Assembly: GCF_002631205.1 (NCBI RefSeq)
Contig: NZ_PDLO01000007.1
Coordinates: 62,001-126,000, forward strand
Reading direction: 5' to 3'
Length of the DNA: 64,000 bases
Origin: Neolewinella marina
GTDB taxonomy: Bacteria; Bacteroidota; Bacteroidia; Chitinophagales; Saprospiraceae
Shown here: in pieces, positions 61,691 to 64,000 of the stretch
How positions within the stretch are numbered: position 1 is the first letter of the stretch
Layout: every line of letters begins with the position of its first letter
Notes under the pieces: model-generated
Told to the model about the DNA's origin: nothing
The model's input: only the letters and a program-made list of their open reading frames with translations
The model's database searches: none
Position numbers and translations under genes: made by a program

Positions 61691-61736
61691 TTGTCCGAAG
61701 CAGTTTTCTTCCCTACATTTGTTATGTCATACATAA
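61691..61736 (+). promoter_or_regulatory. Promoter and operator of nanA
   Basis: TTG (61691-61693), 20 nt and TACATTTG (61714-61721) form an exact promoter. The perfect palindrome TTATGT-CAT-ACATAA (61722-61736) begins right after the -7 box and ends 3 nt before the ATG, where a bound protein would block initiation. Confidence 0.75.
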
Positions 61737-61739
61737 TAC

Positions 61740-62678
61740 ATGAACATGGAACAGTTGATGGCGGCTACCTACGCCCCCCTTAAAGCGGATGGCTCACTGA
61801 ATACCGGGGTGGTCGCGCGGTACCGCGAATTCCTGCGGGCGAACCGGGTAAAGGGGGCTTTCGTCAACGGGTCGACCGGTGATTTTGCCTCACTGTCTAC
61901 CGAAGAACGCAAGGAGTTGATCGATGCCTGGGCGGATGGCCGGCCGGACGGATTTACGCTGGTCAACCACGTCGGCCACACCAACCTGCGGGAGGCACGG
62001 GAGCTGGCCGCCCATTCGAACGGCCGGGTGGACGCCGTGGCGGCCTTGGCCCCCTATTACTTCCGGATTAGGACCCTGGACAGCCTTCTGACCTACTGCC
62101 GGGAGATCGCGGTCTGTGCGCCGGATACGCCATTCTACTACTACCACATTCCCGTGCTGACCGGCGCGGACTTTGCCATGCGCGATTTTTTGGAGCGGGC
62201 GGAGCGGGACATTCCCACCTTCGCGGGCATCAAGTATTCCGACGGCAACCTCACCGACTTCGGGGCCTGCGTCAGCTACGGCGACGGTGACTACCGCATC
62301 CTGTTCGGGGTGGACGAGATGCTGGTCGACAGCCTCGCAGCCGGGGCCACGGGCTGGGTGGGCAGCACCTACAATCACCTGGCCCCCCTCTACCAAACCC
62401 TGATCCGCCTGTACCGCAAGGGGGAAACCGACGCGGCGCGTCAGTTGCAGGAGAAGGCGGTGCGGTTCGTCCAGACGCTGGACGGGCAGTGCGGCTTCAA
62501 CGGAGCCGGGAAGAGCTTCCTGCGGGAGGTCGGCCTCGACCTGGGCCCGAGCCGCTTTCCCCACCGCTCCCTGACGGAGGAGCAACGCGCTGCCGTAATG
62601 GAGGTGCTGGAGCAGCTGGGAATCCTCCCTCACCTAAGCACTGTCCCCGCCTGGCCGGCAACCACTCCGGCTGAATAA
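61740..62678 (+). CDS. nanA: N-acetylneuraminate lyase (DHDPS/NAL family)
   Basis: The 312-residue aldolase has GAFVNGSTGDFASLSTEER as first loop, FYYYHIPVLTG with the catalytic Tyr (Y135), and FAGIKYSDGN with the Schiff-base lysine K165, the same number as in E. coli NanA. YYYHIP and GIKY-S distinguish it from dihydrodipicolinate synthase, which has GIK-E. It splits sialic acid into ManNAc and pyruvate in the cytoplasm. nanE, nanK and nagB are not in the window. An ATG two codons later (61746) is also possible. Confidence 0.9.
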   Translation: MNMEQLMAATYAPLKADGSLNTGVVARYREFLRANRVKGAFVNGSTGDFASLSTEERKELIDAWADGRPDGFTLVNHVGHTNLREARELAAHSNGRVDAVAALAPYYFRIRTLDSLLTYCREIAVCAPDTPFYYYHIPVLTGADFAMRDFLERAERDIPTFAGIKYSDGNLTDFGACVSYGDGDYRILFGVDEMLVDSLAAGATGWVGSTYNHLAPLYQTLIRLYRKGETDAARQLQEKAVRFVQTLDGQCGFNGAGKSFLREVGLDLGPSRFPHRSLTEEQRAAVMEVLEQLGILPHLSTVPAWPATTPAE

Positions 62679-62752
62679 ACCACTTTTTCACTGACCCTGA
62701 AATAGATAGCGCCACGCTAAAGGGAACTACCAATCGTAAAAAACACAAGTCT

Positions 62753-62767
62753 TATGTATAACATAAT
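62753..62767 (+). promoter_or_regulatory. Operator upstream of the second susC gene
   Basis: TTATGT-ATA-ACATAA is a perfect 6-bp inverted repeat around 3 nt. A weaker -7-like TATCTTAG lies downstream (62781-62788), and the operator would overlap its -33 region. It is 56 bp before the susC ATG. Confidence 0.65.
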
Positions 62768-62823
62768 ACTTGCAGTGCCTATCTTAGGGCGGTCTTAGTT
62801 GAGGTCAATAAAAACTAGTACGT

Positions 62824-64000
62824 ATGAATCGGTCTAAAAAATCATTGCGCTTGCGGGTTCGTCCGGGCGGTCTGGTGGCGCCCCCGGCGCTGCTGATGTT
62901 CCTCTTTCTATTGGTTGGGGCGAGTGCCTCCGGGCAGGAGCTGGAGGTGACGGGTACCGTTACCGATGCGGAAGGAATGCCGCTGCCCGGGGCCACGGTG
63001 TCGATCCAGGGCACTTCCCAGGGCACCCAGACCAACCTGGACGGCACCTATACCATTCCGGCACCGGCGGACGCGACCCTGGAATTCAGCTTCATCGGTT
63101 ACGCCACCCAGGCGGTGGAGGTAGCGGGCCGGTCGGTGATCACCGTCCAACTCGCGGAAGACGCCGCCACGCTGGGTGAAGTGGTCGTCACCGGCTACGG
63201 CAAGCAGTCGCGGGCGAAACTCACTACCTCCGTAGCCAAACTCGATAGCCGGGTGCTGGAAACCGCTACGCGGTCCAACGCAGCCACCGCCCTGCAGGGT
63301 ACGGTGGCCGGTTTGCGGGTCACCAACGTGACCGGGCAACCGGGGGCCACGCCGCAGATCATCCTGCGGGGCGGAACCAACTTCGACGGTTCGGGGGCAC
63401 CGCTGGTGCTGATCGACGGGATCCCCGGCAGTTTCTACGGGCTGAACACCGACGACATCGAGTCGATCGAGGTGCTGAAGGACGCGGCGGCCACCGCCAT
63501 CTACGGCGCGCGATCCGCGAACGGCGTCGTGCTGGTCACCACCAAGTCCGGCCGGGTGGGGCGTTCCAGCATCAGCTACAAGCAGCGGTACAGCGTGAAC
63601 CGGAAACGGGAAACGCCGGACTACATCGGCGGGGCCGACTTCATCCGCTACAACCGGCAAGGGGTGCAGTACTACCGCGAAGCCACCGGCAACGCCACCG
63701 GATTCGCGGCCTTCCTGGACGGGGCCTTAGCCTTCGGGACGGGGGGCAACACCACGAATTCGCCGTTTACGGTGCAGTTCCTGAACGACGACAACCGCTA
63801 CCTGCTCGGGCAGCCGGGGTGGGGCACGATAGCAGATCCCCTCGACCCGAGCCGCGAGATCCTCTTCTACGAGAACGACGTGAGCGACAACATCTACCAG
63901 AGCAGCCGTACCCTCGATCACTACCTCTCGGCCGACGGCGGCAACGAAAAGGGGACCTATTATCTCGGACTGGGCTATCTGGACAACGACGGACTGATCC
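62824..64000 (+). CDS. SusC/RagA-family TonB-dependent receptor, truncated at window end
   Basis: The frame from the ATG at 62824 has no stop to base 64000 (392 codons). It begins with a basic segment and hydrophobic signal (ending near SASGQ), then a carboxypeptidase-D-like domain (about 40-115, VTGTVTDAEGMPLPGATVSI), the plug (about 115-240, LGEVVVTGYGKQSRAK, then LVLIDGIPGSFYGLN and YGARSANGVVLVTT) and the first barrel strands. Shared operator sequences tie it to the hexosaminidase and nanA genes, so it probably imports sialylated or N-acetylhexosamine glycans. A SusD gene is expected just outside. Confidence 0.93.
   Translation, partial: MNRSKKSLRLRVRPGGLVAPPALLMFLFLLVGASASGQELEVTGTVTDAEGMPLPGATVSIQGTSQGTQTNLDGTYTIPAPADATLEFSFIGYATQAVEVAGRSVITVQLAEDAATLGEVVVTGYGKQSRAKLTTSVAKLDSRVLETATRSNAATALQGTVAGLRVTNVTGQPGATPQIILRGGTNFDGSGAPLVLIDGIPGSFYGLNTDDIESIEVLKDAAATAIYGARSANGVVLVTTKSGRVGRSSISYKQRYSVNRKRETPDYIGGADFIRYNRQGVQYYREATGNATGFAAFLDGALAFGTGGNTTNSPFTVQFLNDDNRYLLGQPGWGTIADPLDPSREILFYENDVSDNIYQSSRTLDHYLSADGGNEKGTYYLGLGYLDNDGLI

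Overview
The window is one contiguous stretch of a high-GC (roughly 62%, judged by eye) chromosome from a member of the Bacteroidota. The phylum call rests on two SusC-type TonB-dependent receptors and a SusD lipoprotein, on lineage-typical families (DUF1573, DUF2807, DUF2851, DUF4097, DUF4407, TMEM220), on promoters of the TTG-N19-21-TAnnTTTG type and on the lack of Shine-Dalgarno sequences. GC content and gene mix suggest the Saprospiria/Lewinella group; that narrower placement is inference. No prophage, CRISPR array or conjugative element is visible. Left part (1-12 kb): a universal stress protein cut by the window edge, ribA, a large secreted metzincin-type metalloprotease, a 1-Cys peroxiredoxin, a phosphotriesterase-like hydrolase, a methyltransferase, tRNA-Ala(GGC), a DUF1573 protein, a membrane LytTR regulator, a TMEM220 protein, an aldo/keto reductase and a membrane metallophosphoesterase. 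Housekeeping and metabolism (11-26 kb): a DUF2807 protein, priA, a DUF4407 membrane protein, folA, a DUF2851 protein, mutS, a flavin disulfide oxidoreductase and the treZ-treY pair that makes trehalose from maltodextrin. Envelope and regulation (26-37 kb): a small outer-membrane barrel protein; an ECF sigma, putative anti-sigma and DUF4097 operon; a DUF697/SHOCT protein; surE; a TMTC-like membrane TPR protein; a DMT exporter; a divergent XRE-regulator/sigma-factor pair with matching 16-bp inverted repeats; a NYN-LOTUS protein; and pdxJ. Nutrient uptake and oxidation (37-46 kb): susC, susD and a lipoprotein, then a GMC oxidoreductase with its gluconate-dehydrogenase-type small subunit. Right part (46-64 kb): the SRP RNA with a clear promoter, rdgB, a secreted amidase, a REP-associated transposase (RAYT) inside an array of REP hairpins, an M28 peptidase, a triplet of covarying hairpins, an error-prone DNA synthesis cassette (dnaE2-like plus dinB), an HTH protein in AT-rich surroundings, two overlapping look-alike small membrane proteins, and finally an amino-sugar/sialic-acid locus: GH20 hexosaminidase, N-acetylneuraminate lyase and a truncated SusC receptor. 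The upstream regions of these last three genes share a palindrome, TTATGT-N3-ACATAA, which overlaps the core promoter at the first two and probably a weaker one at the third. It looks like an operator for an unseen GntR/FadR-type repressor and is the best candidate here for an undescribed regulon. The RAYT/REP array is the clearest mobile or selfish structure.
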